DNA from: an uncultured Selenomonadales bacterium
GTDB taxonomy: Bacteria; Bacillota; Negativicutes; DSM-1736; Dendrosporobacteraceae
Length of the DNA: 64,000 bases
Assembly (NCBI GenBank): GCA_946407015.1
Contig: CAMJML010000006.1
Coordinates: 1 to 64,000, forward strand
Direction of reading: 5' to 3'
Shown here: positions 25,602-34,514 of the stretch, one piece after another
Layout: each line of letters starts with the position of its first letter
Numbering within the stretch: position 1 is the stretch's first letter
Notes under the pieces: model-generated
Database searches by the model: none
What the model saw: only the letters and a program-made list of their open reading frames with translations
What the model was told of the DNA's origin: nothing
Position numbers and translations under genes: made by a program

Positions 25602-26882
25602 CTAAAATCGCGTAACCCCTGCTGCCTGGTTGGCTGCCTCAATGGCTTGATGGGCGAGCTCATTGGACTGCCCCAGGGTGCTTAACGCTTGGGATGGGTT
25701 ATGGAAGCCCATGCTGTTTTCGGCGGATAACAGATCCCAGTAGAACTGGGATTGACGAACCAGTTCGCGGGCCCGGGCCAGTTCGGCTGGGTCAGCGCCC
25801 GGTTGGGCGGCTGCTGCCTGAATAGCTTGGTGAGCTTTCGCGATGTTCTGTCCGGCTGTATGCTGCAATTGGAAGGTCTGATCCTGAATGGTTTTCACCC
25901 GTTCTTCCAGCCAGGCGGTTCCCTGGGTATGGCAGGACGAGCAGGAAGCCTCCAGGTTTTTCAGTGGGCTGGTCACCCAGTGAGAACTATATTTCTGTCC
26001 GTCTTTGCGCACATAAGGCATATGACAGTCGGCGCAAGAAACACCGGCTTTGCCATGGGTGCTGGTTGCGAACAGCTCATAGTCCGGATGCTGGGCTTTC
26101 AGCATGGCGGCTTTGGAATCAGGATGCTGCCAATCCTGGGTAAAGCCGCTTGGCATTTCACTGTAATAAGCGTACATATCGGCTGGTTTCAAGCCTTTGT
26201 CCCAAGGGAACACCACTTTGCTTGTGCCTGGTTCAAAATAATACTCGGAGTGGCACTGGGCACAAACATAGCTGCGCATCTCCTCGCGGGTGGCTTTGGT
26301 AACATCAATGCCGCGACGCGACTGAGCCTCAATAAAGGCCGGATTGATGACCCTGAGATTCATCGTTTCCGGATCATGGCAGTTGGCGCAGGAAACCGGA
26401 TGCTCGGCCTTGGCCATCAGCTCATTTAAGGGCTTATTGGCATAACCCCAGCCCATTTCATTGTAAGCCTGCTCAATATAAGGCGTTTTGCAGGTGAGGC
26501 AGGCCCCTTTGCTGGCAGGACCAATCCGTTTGGATTCGCGTAAGTCCTCCAGGGCATAAAGATGCCCGCGGTCTTCGCTATAATCCTTGCTGAAAGGCAT
26601 GCCCTTAAACAAAGTCAGTATTTCGGGCTGCATGATGGATTTTTGCTCTTTGACACTGCCGCCGTAGCCTGTCGGCGAAGGCGACTGGTCAGCCATCATT
26701 TTAAAGCTGGCATACTGCAGCGGATAGTACTGCCCCCATACGGCAGGATCATATTCTCCTGCCGGAATTTTGGCGGCTTTTACGGTATTAACCGGCTTAA
26801 CACCAATGCGCGTGACCACAAAGCCAAAGAACAGCAGGAAGACGGACAGCACGGCAATCAAAGCTTTCTGCCTTTTACTCAA
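25602..26882 (-). CDS. nrfA: Ammonia-forming cytochrome c nitrite reductase, catalytic subunit
   Basis: Reduces nitrite to ammonium with six electrons outside the cytoplasmic membrane. The 426-residue product has an N-terminal signal anchor and five haem sites in NrfA order: the active-site CLTCK (lysine ligand) near residue 130, then CANCH, CAQCH, CADCH and CSSCH. The start is a TTG at 26882 overlapping the end of nrfH, with GGGGGG 7 nt upstream. It forms the membrane complex with NrfH. The adjacent ccm genes probably serve its maturation. Confidence 0.95.
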   Translation of the reverse strand: MSKRQKALIAVLSVFLLFFGFVVTRIGVKPVNTVKAAKIPAGEYDPAVWGQYYPLQYASFKMMADQSPSPTGYGGSVKEQKSIMQPEILTLFKGMPFSKDYSEDRGHLYALEDLRESKRIGPASKGACLTCKTPYIEQAYNEMGWGYANKPLNELMAKAEHPVSCANCHDPETMNLRVINPAFIEAQSRRGIDVTKATREEMRSYVCAQCHSEYYFEPGTSKVVFPWDKGLKPADMYAYYSEMPSGFTQDWQHPDSKAAMLKAQHPDYELFATSTHGKAGVSCADCHMPYVRKDGQKYSSHWVTSPLKNLEASCSSCHTQGTAWLEERVKTIQDQTFQLQHTAGQNIAKAHQAIQAAAAQPGADPAELARARELVRQSQFYWDLLSAENSMGFHNPSQALSTLGQSNELAHQAIEAANQAAGVTRF

Positions 26883-27348
26883 CCTTTATCCCCCCTTTGC
26901 TTTTGCTTGTGCCATGCACAAGGCCACGATGGCATTTCAGACAATCGTCGCCGCCTGCAGCCATCGCTGTGTTCTCCACAGTCGACTGATGACAGCGCAG
27001 GCAATTGTCATTGACAATGGTTTTGCCTTGTGGCGATAGAACCATGTTTGCAGGATAATCCCTTAGTACTTCGTGATACGTGTCATGCATACCGGTCTGG
27101 GCCTTAACGATTAATTTGACCGCTAAATTTTGATGCGGCAGATGGCAGTCTGTACAGTTAAACTGCTTATGATTTGACGCCTGCCAACTGGCAGTGCTTT
27201 CGGCCATGGAATGACAGGAACCGCAAAACTGCGGGCTGTCGGCATACGCATAGCCGGCCCCGGCCACCAGCATTCCTGCCGCCGCAAGCACAAAAACGGC
27301 CAGTGCAATCTTAAGTGCATTGCGGTTTAGGAATTGACCAGTATCCAA
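26875..27348 (-). CDS. nrfH: Cytochrome c nitrite reductase, membrane tetrahaem subunit
   Basis: A NapC/NirT-family quinol oxidase that feeds NrfA. The 157-residue product has one N-terminal membrane helix (residues ~10-32) and four haem motifs (CGSCH, CTDCH, CLRCH, CLKCH). The start is a TTG at 27348 behind GAGGGAGGGGAG; an upstream ATG would add a charged, unconserved extension. It overlaps nrfA by 8 nt. It implies a membrane menaquinol pool and nitrite use as electron acceptor. Confidence 0.93.
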   Translation of the reverse strand: MDTGQFLNRNALKIALAVFVLAAAGMLVAGAGYAYADSPQFCGSCHSMAESTASWQASNHKQFNCTDCHLPHQNLAVKLIVKAQTGMHDTYHEVLRDYPANMVLSPQGKTIVNDNCLRCHQSTVENTAMAAGGDDCLKCHRGLVHGTSKSKGGIKVE

Positions 27349-27499
27349 ATTCTCCCCTCCCTCTTGGTGCAGCTTCAGTCTACTCTGAAGAACCCGGCGG
27401 GGTCGTAAAACCGGTGAAGCGAAACTAAAAACATGATTCTCACCGGCTGGCAACGAAACGATCCCCCATCTCCCCCGATCAAGACCGTCCCTGCTCCTT

Positions 27500-29698
27500 T
27501 TATTTTCCTTGGGCTTTATAGGAAGTCCCGGTGACGGAACTTTGCCCCTTCTCTAGTGACCGGTTACCGGCGGTCATCCGGTTGACGCCTGCCCAGCCTG
27601 CCCCAATGGTAATCAGACAGGACCCGAGCCAGACAAAATTAATCAATGGTTTATGACTGACCTCGGCGGTCAGCTGCGGTACGGCTGAGTCAGCCTGCGT
27701 ATCGAGGAACTCAAGGAGAACCCTGCCCTCCCCTGGTTTAATCCCGACAAAATGAAGGTCATAGCGCTTGAAGGCCTGGGCTGTCGAACCGACAATACGG
27801 CCATTTTGATTGCTGATGACCGGACGCAGTTCCTGAGTCTCGCCCTTCGCGGCCACTTCCAGCAGTGCCTCAACCTGAACCGGTCCAGACCCATCCATGC
27901 CTTGCATAGTGAATTTCACAAACTTGATGCTTACATCACCGACGGCCAGCGTCTGCCCTTTGGACAGGGTAATTTCCTCTCCATGGGCTTCCTCCGTCTC
28001 AGTGGGCGCAACATACACATCGGCCAGTAAACTGCGGTAAATGCCTGGCTCTCTGGCAGCAGGTTCACCAAACTTATTTAATTTGGTCAAAGCGCCGATC
28101 GTAGCCCCATGACTGCCAGCCTTAAAGAGGCGGTACACAGCCTGATTGGCCGGGTCGCTTTCGCTCCCCGTAAAGACCAGCTTTTCGCCAAATACCGTTT
28201 GCTCCTGGCCCTGGCTGAACTGAACGACGGTGGAGCGGCTGCCGGCACCGGATGCCATAATGCCGATGATGAGCACCAGGACGCCTAAATGACTGCAGAC
28301 AGCCGCCGGCGACAGGATGCGTTTCACTCCGGCGTACACCGTACCGGCCAGTGCCATAACGGACAAGCCCACAGCAGCGGCGATAAAAGGCTGCGCTAAT
28401 TTAAGCCAAAAAGCCAGCCCCAATCCACCGGCCAAAAACAAGCCCAAACACCAAGTCACCGTCTTGTCGGCCTGGTCTGTTCCGCCCCATTTCAGCAGTG
28501 ACCCGACCGCCAGAGCGGCTGCCAAGGCGACGGCCAGCGGCAAGGCCGCATTGTTATAAAAGCTGATATCCAGGCTTTTTGCTGCACCAAACGCTTTGCT
28601 GACCAGCGGAGTGGACATGCCGGCAAAAACCAGCGTCCCTAAAAACACCAGAATCAGCGCCGTCAGTGCCAGGATAAACTCGCGGCTGGCTAGCTTGACG
28701 TACAGTTCACCCGCCGGAATGGTATGATAACGGACAATATAGAGCGCAAAGGACGCAAAAGCGGCCAGCAAGACAATAAAGCCCAACAGCCCGCCCACGC
28801 CTTCATCGGCAAACGAATGGGTGGAAAAGTCACTTAATACGCCGCTGCGCGTGAGAAATGTCCCATAAAGAACTAAAATAAAGCAGCCAAGTCCCAACAG
28901 ATAGGAATGACGGGTAGCACTGGCTCGCACTTTGGCCAGGCTCAGCATATGGACAAGGGCTGCCGTTGCCAGCCAGGGTACCAGGGATGAGTTTTCCACC
29001 GGGTCCCAGGCCCAATAACCACCCCAGCCCAGCACCTTATACGCCCAGAACCCGCCGATAAAAATACCGGCTCCCAGGCTGGATAAAGCCAGCAGTGCCC
29101 AGGGTCTGGCTGCCGTCAGCCACTCCTGGTGCTGACCGGTCAGCATGCCGTTCACGGCATACGCAAACGGTACGGCCAGCGCGGCATAGCCTAAAAAGAT
29201 GACCGGCGGATGAATAACCATCCAGGGGTCCTGCAGCAGCGGATTTAAACCGCCACCATCGGGCGGAACTTGGGTCAGCATCATAAACGGGCTTTTGACC
29301 AGCACAAAGCCGGTCAGAACCACCTGAAGCAATCCATAGGTGGCCAGCATGCGAACCGGTACATCAGGCTTTCTCACCAAGGCCAGGCCAAACAAGGCAT
29401 GGAAGACCAGCCACAGCAGAAAGGAACCTTCCTGACCGGCCCAAAAGGCGGATAGCTTATAAGCGAGCGGCAGTTCCCGCGCCGAATAGCCAGTGACATA
29501 AGCATATTCAAATTGATTATTCAATAAAATAACGAGTAAATACGCGGAGGCCAGACCAATCAGGCCGGCCGACAGCCAATAGAGCATGCGGGCCGCAGGT
29601 ACGGTTTTACCATGCTTATCCTGAGCCGACGCGGCATACAGGCCTGCGGACACCAATGAAGCAAGCAGTGCTAGAACAATACTGACATATCCGATCAT
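27500..29698 (-). CDS. ccmF: Cytochrome c haem lyase CcmF
   Basis: A 732-residue multi-pass membrane protein. It carries the tryptophan-rich haem-handling motif WGGYWAWDPVENSSLVPW near residue 235 and conserved periplasmic histidines (VIHPPVIFLGYA, ATRHSYLLG), plus a large soluble domain near the C-terminus. It attaches haem delivered by CcmE to apocytochrome c. Last gene of ccmABCEF and 150 nt upstream of nrfH in the same direction, which suggests it matures NrfHA, including the unusual CxxCK haem. Its ATG overlaps the ccmE stop. Confidence 0.95.
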   Translation of the reverse strand: MIGYVSIVLALLASLVSAGLYAASAQDKHGKTVPAARMLYWLSAGLIGLASAYLLVILLNNQFEYAYVTGYSARELPLAYKLSAFWAGQEGSFLLWLVFHALFGLALVRKPDVPVRMLATYGLLQVVLTGFVLVKSPFMMLTQVPPDGGGLNPLLQDPWMVIHPPVIFLGYAALAVPFAYAVNGMLTGQHQEWLTAARPWALLALSSLGAGIFIGGFWAYKVLGWGGYWAWDPVENSSLVPWLATAALVHMLSLAKVRASATRHSYLLGLGCFILVLYGTFLTRSGVLSDFSTHSFADEGVGGLLGFIVLLAAFASFALYIVRYHTIPAGELYVKLASREFILALTALILVFLGTLVFAGMSTPLVSKAFGAAKSLDISFYNNAALPLAVALAAALAVGSLLKWGGTDQADKTVTWCLGLFLAGGLGLAFWLKLAQPFIAAAVGLSVMALAGTVYAGVKRILSPAAVCSHLGVLVLIIGIMASGAGSRSTVVQFSQGQEQTVFGEKLVFTGSESDPANQAVYRLFKAGSHGATIGALTKLNKFGEPAAREPGIYRSLLADVYVAPTETEEAHGEEITLSKGQTLAVGDVSIKFVKFTMQGMDGSGPVQVEALLEVAAKGETQELRPVISNQNGRIVGSTAQAFKRYDLHFVGIKPGEGRVLLEFLDTQADSAVPQLTAEVSHKPLINFVWLGSCLITIGAGWAGVNRMTAGNRSLEKGQSSVTGTSYKAQGK

Positions 29699-30060
29699 GG
29701 CTTCACGCTCCCTTGATATTTAGACGGGCATTTGACCAACAGTTTTTCAGCCACAAACTGCCCGCTGCGATACTTCCCAATGGCCACAACACTGGTAGCC
29801 TGCTCAAACCCCTCCGGTTTGCTGCCTTTGTAGACAACAGGCACCACTTCGCCGGCTTCATCCCGCAGGGTAAAGCCGAGTGTCCCTTTTTCCTCTGCAA
29901 CCCGCTGATCAGCCAGAACCCCCTTGACCTGAACGGTACCGGCAGTGTTTTTGGCTTGGGCGAAAGTAACATAGGGAGTTAACGAGCTTTTATAGGTCCA
30001 AAAGCTGTAGCCCAGAAAGGCCAGAATGAGCATCAGGCAGACAATCCGTTGTCTGTTCAT
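29695..30060 (-). CDS. ccmE: Haem chaperone CcmE, cysteine (CxxxY) type
   Basis: A 121-residue protein with one N-terminal membrane anchor (residues 5-23) and an OB-fold domain. It carries haem from CcmC to CcmF by a covalent bond. Classical CcmE uses a histidine in HxxxY; here the motif is KCPSKYQG, so cysteine replaces histidine with the tyrosine kept. This is the CxxxY type known from some archaea and sulfate reducers. It overlaps ccmC and ccmF by 4 nt each. Confidence 0.93.
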   Translation of the reverse strand: MNRQRIVCLMLILAFLGYSFWTYKSSLTPYVTFAQAKNTAGTVQVKGVLADQRVAEEKGTLGFTLRDEAGEVVPVVYKGSKPEGFEQATSVVAIGKYRSGQFVAEKLLVKCPSKYQGSVKP

Positions 30061-30716
30061 AGTTTCAACTCCTTTTGCCGGCTATTGACTTTTGCGATCC
30101 CCTGGGAAAGCAGCTCCCCATAAATCAATGAACAGACGATCACCGCGGCTGCCAGCACCACCAGCATGACCGGCTCCATCTCCAAATGTCCGGCCCCATT
30201 CAGCACCGGCTCAGGGTGAAGTGACGGGTACATGCGGGGAATGACAAACACCAGAAACGGAACGGTGATAAAGGACAGCAGCGCATAGACAGCCGCAATG
30301 ACCGCCCTTTTTTCTTCCTCCTCAATGGTACTGCGCAGCGCCAGATAGGCCCCGTAAATGAGCAGCAGGATAAAGATGGTCGTCTGGCGAGGGTCCCAAT
30401 TCCAATAGGCCCCCCAGGTCAGCTTGGCAAAGACCGCCCCGCTCACCGTTGCCAGCAGGCAAAACCCCAGTCCCAGTTTGGCTGAGCAGGCACTGACGGC
30501 ATCATAGGTCATCTTCCTGGTCTTGAGATAAAGGGCGGCCGCAACAGCCGAGACCAGAAAAGCCAGCACCGACACCCAGGCTACCGGAATATGAAAGAAG
30601 GCAATCCGCACCAGATTTCCTAAGCCCTCAACCGGCGGGACAACGGTAAATACGGCATAAATCACCCCGCCCGCCGCAAGAACAATCACACTTCTTCCGA
30701 CTTGATGAATGTTCAT
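30057..30716 (-). CDS. ccmC: Haem exporter/haem-loading protein CcmC
   Basis: A 219-residue protein with six membrane segments, the WD motif (WGAYWNWDPRQTT near residue 113) and flanking histidine (FFHIPVAW near residue 40). It loads haem onto CcmE. No ccmD gene lies between ccmC and ccmE; the two overlap by 4 nt. Confidence 0.95.
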   Translation of the reverse strand: MNIHQVGRSVIVLAAGGVIYAVFTVVPPVEGLGNLVRIAFFHIPVAWVSVLAFLVSAVAAALYLKTRKMTYDAVSACSAKLGLGFCLLATVSGAVFAKLTWGAYWNWDPRQTTIFILLLIYGAYLALRSTIEEEEKRAVIAAVYALLSFITVPFLVFVIPRMYPSLHPEPVLNGAGHLEMEPVMLVVLAAAVIVCSLIYGELLSQGIAKVNSRQKELKL

Positions 30717-30724
30717 AAGCCCTC

Positions 30725-31396
30725 CTAATCATTCCAAAGATAGTCAAACAGCAGCAGCCCGGCGGCAATGACAGCAATATCATAGCCAGCCATAAACACC
30801 AGGCCGTCCGGTTCATTCCCGGCTAACACCTGGGACACAGCCTGAACGCCGCTTAAAAACTGCGGCAGTAATATCGGAAAGGTTATCACCGTAAAAATGG
30901 CCTGCTTGCTCTGAGCCGCCATAACCATGACCGCCATAATGGTGGCGACCACCGCCATGCCGATGCAGCCAAGCACAAGGGTCAGGCTAAACAGCAGCCA
31001 GTTGCCAATCTCCAGATTAAAAAACACCACAAAGAGCGGCACAACCAGGACGGCCAGCCCTAAGAGCAGCAGCAAGTTAAACAAGCTCTTGCCACAGAAT
31101 ACGGCTTGACCGCTGGCATACAAGCGCAGCCCCAGCAGGGTTCCGATTTCCTGCTCCTGAACAAACACCCGCGCCAAGCCGGCCATCGCGCAAAAAAACA
31201 GAACAACCCATAGCAAGGCGGCCGCAAATTCCGGGGTTAAACCGGTTCCGGCAGTCGCCATACTGACACTGGCCAAGGTCGTAAGTGCAAACATTACCAG
31301 TGTTCCCGTAGCATAACGGCTGCGAAACTCACAACGAAGATCCTTGATTAAAATGGCTTGCAAAGCTTGATCAAAGCGCAATCCTGGCACTGCCAT
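30725..31396 (-). CDS. ccmB: Haem exporter permease CcmB
   Basis: A 223-residue protein with six membrane segments and the FAAALLWVVLFFCAMAGLAR region typical of CcmB. It forms the ABC complex with CcmA that releases holo-CcmE from CcmC. The ATG at 31396, behind GGGAGGTGG, overlaps the end of ccmA by 26 nt; a GTG or ATG farther upstream is less well supported. Confidence 0.92.
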   Translation of the reverse strand: MAVPGLRFDQALQAILIKDLRCEFRSRYATGTLVMFALTTLASVSMATAGTGLTPEFAAALLWVVLFFCAMAGLARVFVQEQEIGTLLGLRLYASGQAVFCGKSLFNLLLLLGLAVLVVPLFVVFFNLEIGNWLLFSLTLVLGCIGMAVVATIMAVMVMAAQSKQAIFTVITFPILLPQFLSGVQAVSQVLAGNEPDGLVFMAGYDIAVIAAGLLLFDYLWND

Positions 31397-31979
31397 AGCC
31401 CACCTCCCTGGCTTCATTGGTGGCCAGCAAAACAGCAGCCTGAGCAGTCAGTGCCCGGTCAATCAGCCTGGCGATCAGTTCTTTACCGTGCTCATCAAGA
31501 TTGGCGGACGGCTCATCCAGCAGCCAGACAGGAGGATTTAGAGCCAGCAGCACCGCCAGCTTCAGGCGCTGCTTCATACCGGTCGAGTAATGCTCTACCC
31601 TACAGCGCTCATTGCCGCTAAGCCCCACATAACAGCATAATTCACTGGCTTTTGCCTCGGTAATCGCTAACCCGCGCAGTTTGGTCCAAAACAGCACATT
31701 CTCCAGCCCAGTCAAGGCCGGATACATCGCCATTTCCGGCGATACCATCCCCACCGTTCCCTGCAGCACCTGCTGGTTGGCCTGATTGCCGGAATAAAAG
31801 CGGATGCTGCCGCTGCTAGGCTTCATTAATCCGGCCACAATCTTAAGCAGCGTCGATTTGCCACTGCCGTTGTTTCCGGTAACCACCAGACAACGGCCGG
31901 TATCCAGTTCGGCGTTAATGTGCTCAAACAACAGCTTAGCCCCAAACGCTTTGCTGATATTTTCCAAGACTACCTTCAT
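31371..31979 (-). CDS. ccmA: Haem exporter ATP-binding protein CcmA
   Basis: A 202-residue ABC ATPase with Walker A GNNGSGKST, the signature region in HYSTGMKQRLKLA and Walker B VWLLDEP. It drives the CcmAB complex of System I cytochrome c maturation. Start at ATG 31979; an ATG at 32009 would add ten residues. First gene of the ccmABCEF operon. Confidence 0.93.
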   Translation of the reverse strand: MKVVLENISKAFGAKLLFEHINAELDTGRCLVVTGNNGSGKSTLLKIVAGLMKPSSGSIRFYSGNQANQQVLQGTVGMVSPEMAMYPALTGLENVLFWTKLRGLAITEAKASELCCYVGLSGNERCRVEHYSTGMKQRLKLAVLLALNPPVWLLDEPSANLDEHGKELIARLIDRALTAQAAVLLATNEAREVGYGSARIAL

Positions 31980-32092
31980 GGCTGACCGCTCCCATCTATT
32001 TTCACTCATTCCATACTATTCCATTTATTGTACCCAAAAATTCAGTTTCAGACTGTGATTTTCATCACAGACACCCCGGCAGAACCGTAAAA

Positions 32093-32137
32093 AGGAAAAA
32101 AAAAGAAAGCGGCCTGCAAGCAATTCCTGCCTGCAAA
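32093..32137 (-). terminator. Probable terminator after crcB
   Basis: The minus strand has a short G/C stem (GCAGGC / GCTTGC) followed by CTTTCTTTTTTTTTTCC, about 75 nt after the crcB stop. The stem is weak but the T-run is strong. Confidence 0.5.
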
Positions 32138-32208
32138 CCGATTCCGTCTCCATTCATATCCGTAAAGAACCTCTAGTCCTTCTTTTCCTGCTGCAGTTAG
32201 CGCTCCGG

Positions 32209-32583
32209 TTAGATCAATCTGCCCAGGGTAATGCCTACCCAAGTGGCAAAAAAGCCAATGATCAGATTGGAAAAAATGTTGTAAAAAGCCATTGTCATGC
32301 CGGCTTCCTCCAACAATTTGAAGGTTTCATAACTGTAGGAGGAAAATGTCGTCAGACCTCCTAAAAAGCCTACCGTAACCAGCAGCCGCCAATGAGGGCT
32401 GACCAGGTATTTTTCTGTGGTCAAGGTCATAAACAAGCCGATGATCAAACAGCCTACCACATTGACAATCAAGGTTCCGTAAGGAAAGTTGGAGCCAATG
32501 TGCTCGGCTGCCCAGCCGGAAACCAGATACCGTGCGACAGCTCCGATACCTCCACCGACTGCTACCAGCAATAATTTCTCCAT
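32209..32583 (-). CDS. crcB: Fluoride ion channel CrcB/FluC
   Basis: A 124-residue, four-helix protein with the family motifs GGGIGAVARYL, GTLIVNVVGC and GFLGGLTTFSSYSYE. It works as a dual-topology dimer that lets fluoride leave the cytoplasm. The ATG at 32583 has AGGAGGAG upstream. It lies 26 nt after the DUF190 gene under a fluoride riboswitch, which confirms the role. Confidence 0.97.
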   Translation of the reverse strand: MEKLLLVAVGGGIGAVARYLVSGWAAEHIGSNFPYGTLIVNVVGCLIIGLFMTLTTEKYLVSPHWRLLVTVGFLGGLTTFSSYSYETFKLLEEAGMTMAFYNIFSNLIIGFFATWVGITLGRLI

Positions 32584-32609
32584 GTCGTCTCCTCCTGTGG
32601 CCACTGTAA

Positions 32610-32957
32610 TTAGCGTTTCGGCGGCTTGCTGCCATATTTAATCACTTCAATATCATCGATGGTAACCATGCCTTCCTGGACCACCGCATCGAGAAACGGC
32701 AAAATTTTGGCAATATATTCTTCACTATCCACGATTTCAACTAAAATGGGCAGATCGCTGGACAACGCCACAATATTGGCCGTATGAATCCGGCTGTTCG
32801 CCCCATAGCCCATAACCCCCCGAAAAACGGTCGCTCCGGCCATATCCAGTTCCTTAGCCTTCTCCACAATGGCCTGATATAAGGATTTACGCTTATATTG
32901 ATCACTTTCACCGATGTAAATTCTTAGCCGCTTGGCTCTGCTTGTTATCTTTGGCAT
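32610..32957 (-). CDS. DUF190 (PII-like) protein of the fluoride operon
   Basis: A 115-residue DUF190 protein (RLRIYIGESDQYKRKSLYQAI; RGVMGYGANSRIH), a family with a PII-like ferredoxin fold often found beside crcB. The ATG at 32957 lies 6 nt after GGGAGG. It is the first gene after the fluoride riboswitch and its role in fluoride resistance is presumed regulatory but unproven. Confidence 0.93.
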   Translation of the reverse strand: MPKITSRAKRLRIYIGESDQYKRKSLYQAIVEKAKELDMAGATVFRGVMGYGANSRIHTANIVALSSDLPILVEIVDSEEYIAKILPFLDAVVQEGMVTIDDIEVIKYGSKPPKR

Positions 32958-33040
32958 AGACATCCTCCCTCTTTTCATAGCTTCTCCAGTTCCTGATGCT
33001 TCATGTTATGCCTGCTGCTGCAGCAAGAACAGGCACAGGC

Positions 33041-33115
33041 AAAAAAACAGACTCCTACCACAAGTGGTAGGAGTCATCACCGCAAAGCGGAATTATGGCG
33101 AACTCCATCGCCGTT
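33041..33115 (-). ncRNA. Fluoride riboswitch (crcB motif) with terminator
   Basis: The minus strand contains the conserved core GGCGATGGAGTTCGCC, then ATAATTCCGC and TGATGACTCCTACC. ACTCC pairs back to GGAGT in the core. It then runs into a terminator formed by GACTCCTACCAC / GTGGTAGGAGTC and a T7 run, so the last riboswitch strand doubles as the terminator arm. It controls DUF190 and crcB. Confidence 0.95.
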
Positions 33116-33132
33116 CTTTTCATTTCAGTAAC

Positions 33133-33161
33133 ATTATATCAGCCAGCCTGCAAGGCGTCAA
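33133..33161 (-). promoter_or_regulatory. Sigma-A promoter of the fluoride operon
   Basis: TTGACG (33161-33156), a 17-bp spacer and TATAAT (33138-33133) on the minus strand, just upstream of the riboswitch. Confidence 0.85.
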
Positions 33162-33214
33162 TCGCTTTGCGTGTATGACGCTTTTGCCGCCTGAGCAGGG
33201 CTATCGGCTTCCCG

Positions 33215-34480
33215 CTATTTATATAACAGAAGAATCATGGTGACAATGCAAGCAAGAATCATGCCGGGAGCATTGCGTTTAGCTGTTTCAATCGGCGACA
33301 CACCGGCTAAGGTCGAGCAAATAATCAAACCACCCGCAACCGGAGACATGGTCCGCCCCAAGGCCCCGCCAATCGCGGCCATACTGCCCATATCCAACGG
33401 TGAAAGTCCGAAGTCATTGGCATGAATGGTAACAGCTTTGTTGAAGGCAACCGCCGCCGCATCCCCTGACCCGCTGACAACACCGAGAATAAACGGACCG
33501 AAGGTGGCGCTCACTTTGGCAATCGCCGGATTTTCAATCATGGCCTGCATGAGTGCTTGAATCAAACCGGCCGATTTCATGCCGCCGACAAAGACCAGGG
33601 CACAAATAATGATCCCAAATACATGGCCAAAGGCATCCCCCGCACCATGCCAAAATTCCTTGGACAGTTTTGCCGGGCTCATACGGGTCACGGCAAACGC
33701 ACAAAATACCCCAATAATCATTGCATGGGAAATCGCAAGCTTGCTAAAAGCCGGGACAACTTTCATGCTGCCGAGCACCAGGATTACAATCGGAATCAGC
33801 GGTACAAGCGCTTTGAGAATATTGACCTGAAAGGACTCGGGATGGATTTCCATTTCAGGCGGCAGCTGATAACCCTTATGCTCGTTACGCAAACGGGCAA
33901 TGGCCCATAAGCTTACCGCACCAATCACACCGGAAGCCAGCAGCGGCCAGAAGTGATTGGCGACAACCGCGACCGGAGTCGAGTTGGAAACACTGACAAT
34001 CAGGTTGACTTGCGGGTATCCCGGATTAAACATCGCCCCATACGTGCCGGCATAAATACATGCTGCCGCAATCGCGGGATGAATGCCTGCTGCGATCATC
34101 AGGGGAATAAGAATCGGACCGACTGCTGCCGAACATCCGGCCGAACTGGTAATCGAAGTATTGATAAACAAGGTGACCAGCACCGAGGCCGGAATTAAAA
34201 GCGGGCCGGCTTTCCGCAAGGGCTTGATCAGCAAATTGATCAAATGTTTGTCACACTCGGTAATTTTCATGACCATGGCAAAGCCCATGACCGCGATAAT
34301 GGCCTCAAATAATTTGGTTTCCGTCATGGCATGAGAAAAAGCATTAAAAGAGCCTAGCAGATCACCGGCCAGCAGAGACATCAGGACACCCGAGCAAAAC
34401 AACACCATCCTTGTCTCATACCGTTTAGCCAGCAGATAGATTGTGGCCAGCACCACTAAACTTGCTAAGGTAAGTACCAT
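33215..34480 (-). CDS. DcuC-family C4-dicarboxylate (or related acid) carrier
   Basis: A 421-residue membrane protein with about twelve helices. It shows DcuC-family features: FINTSITSSAGCSAAVGPILIP near residue 105 and VVSGSGDAAAVAFNKAV near residue 350. These carriers exchange or take up dicarboxylates in anaerobes. The ATG at 34480 has AGGAGG upstream and follows citF by 34 nt, so it is the last gene of the hydratase-citDEF operon and probably imports that pathway's substrate. It ends about 55 nt before the fluoride operon promoter. Confidence 0.85.
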   Translation of the reverse strand: MVLTLASLVVLATIYLLAKRYETRMVLFCSGVLMSLLAGDLLGSFNAFSHAMTETKLFEAIIAVMGFAMVMKITECDKHLINLLIKPLRKAGPLLIPASVLVTLFINTSITSSAGCSAAVGPILIPLMIAAGIHPAIAAACIYAGTYGAMFNPGYPQVNLIVSVSNSTPVAVVANHFWPLLASGVIGAVSLWAIARLRNEHKGYQLPPEMEIHPESFQVNILKALVPLIPIVILVLGSMKVVPAFSKLAISHAMIIGVFCAFAVTRMSPAKLSKEFWHGAGDAFGHVFGIIICALVFVGGMKSAGLIQALMQAMIENPAIAKVSATFGPFILGVVSGSGDAAAVAFNKAVTIHANDFGLSPLDMGSMAAIGGALGRTMSPVAGGLIICSTLAGVSPIETAKRNAPGMILACIVTMILLLYK

Positions 34481-34514
34481 TCCATTTCCTCCTACTCCCA
34501 TGATTATACTCTAT

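Noticed and set aside
32048-32242. 64-residue minus-strand frame after crcB
   Set aside because: It overlaps the crcB 3' end and the terminator region and looks like read-through of non-coding sequence.
33160-33214. Imperfect inverted repeat after the DcuC gene
   Set aside because: GCGTCA/TGACGC pairs over a long loop without a T-run; it mostly overlaps the fluoride promoter and is not convincing as a terminator.
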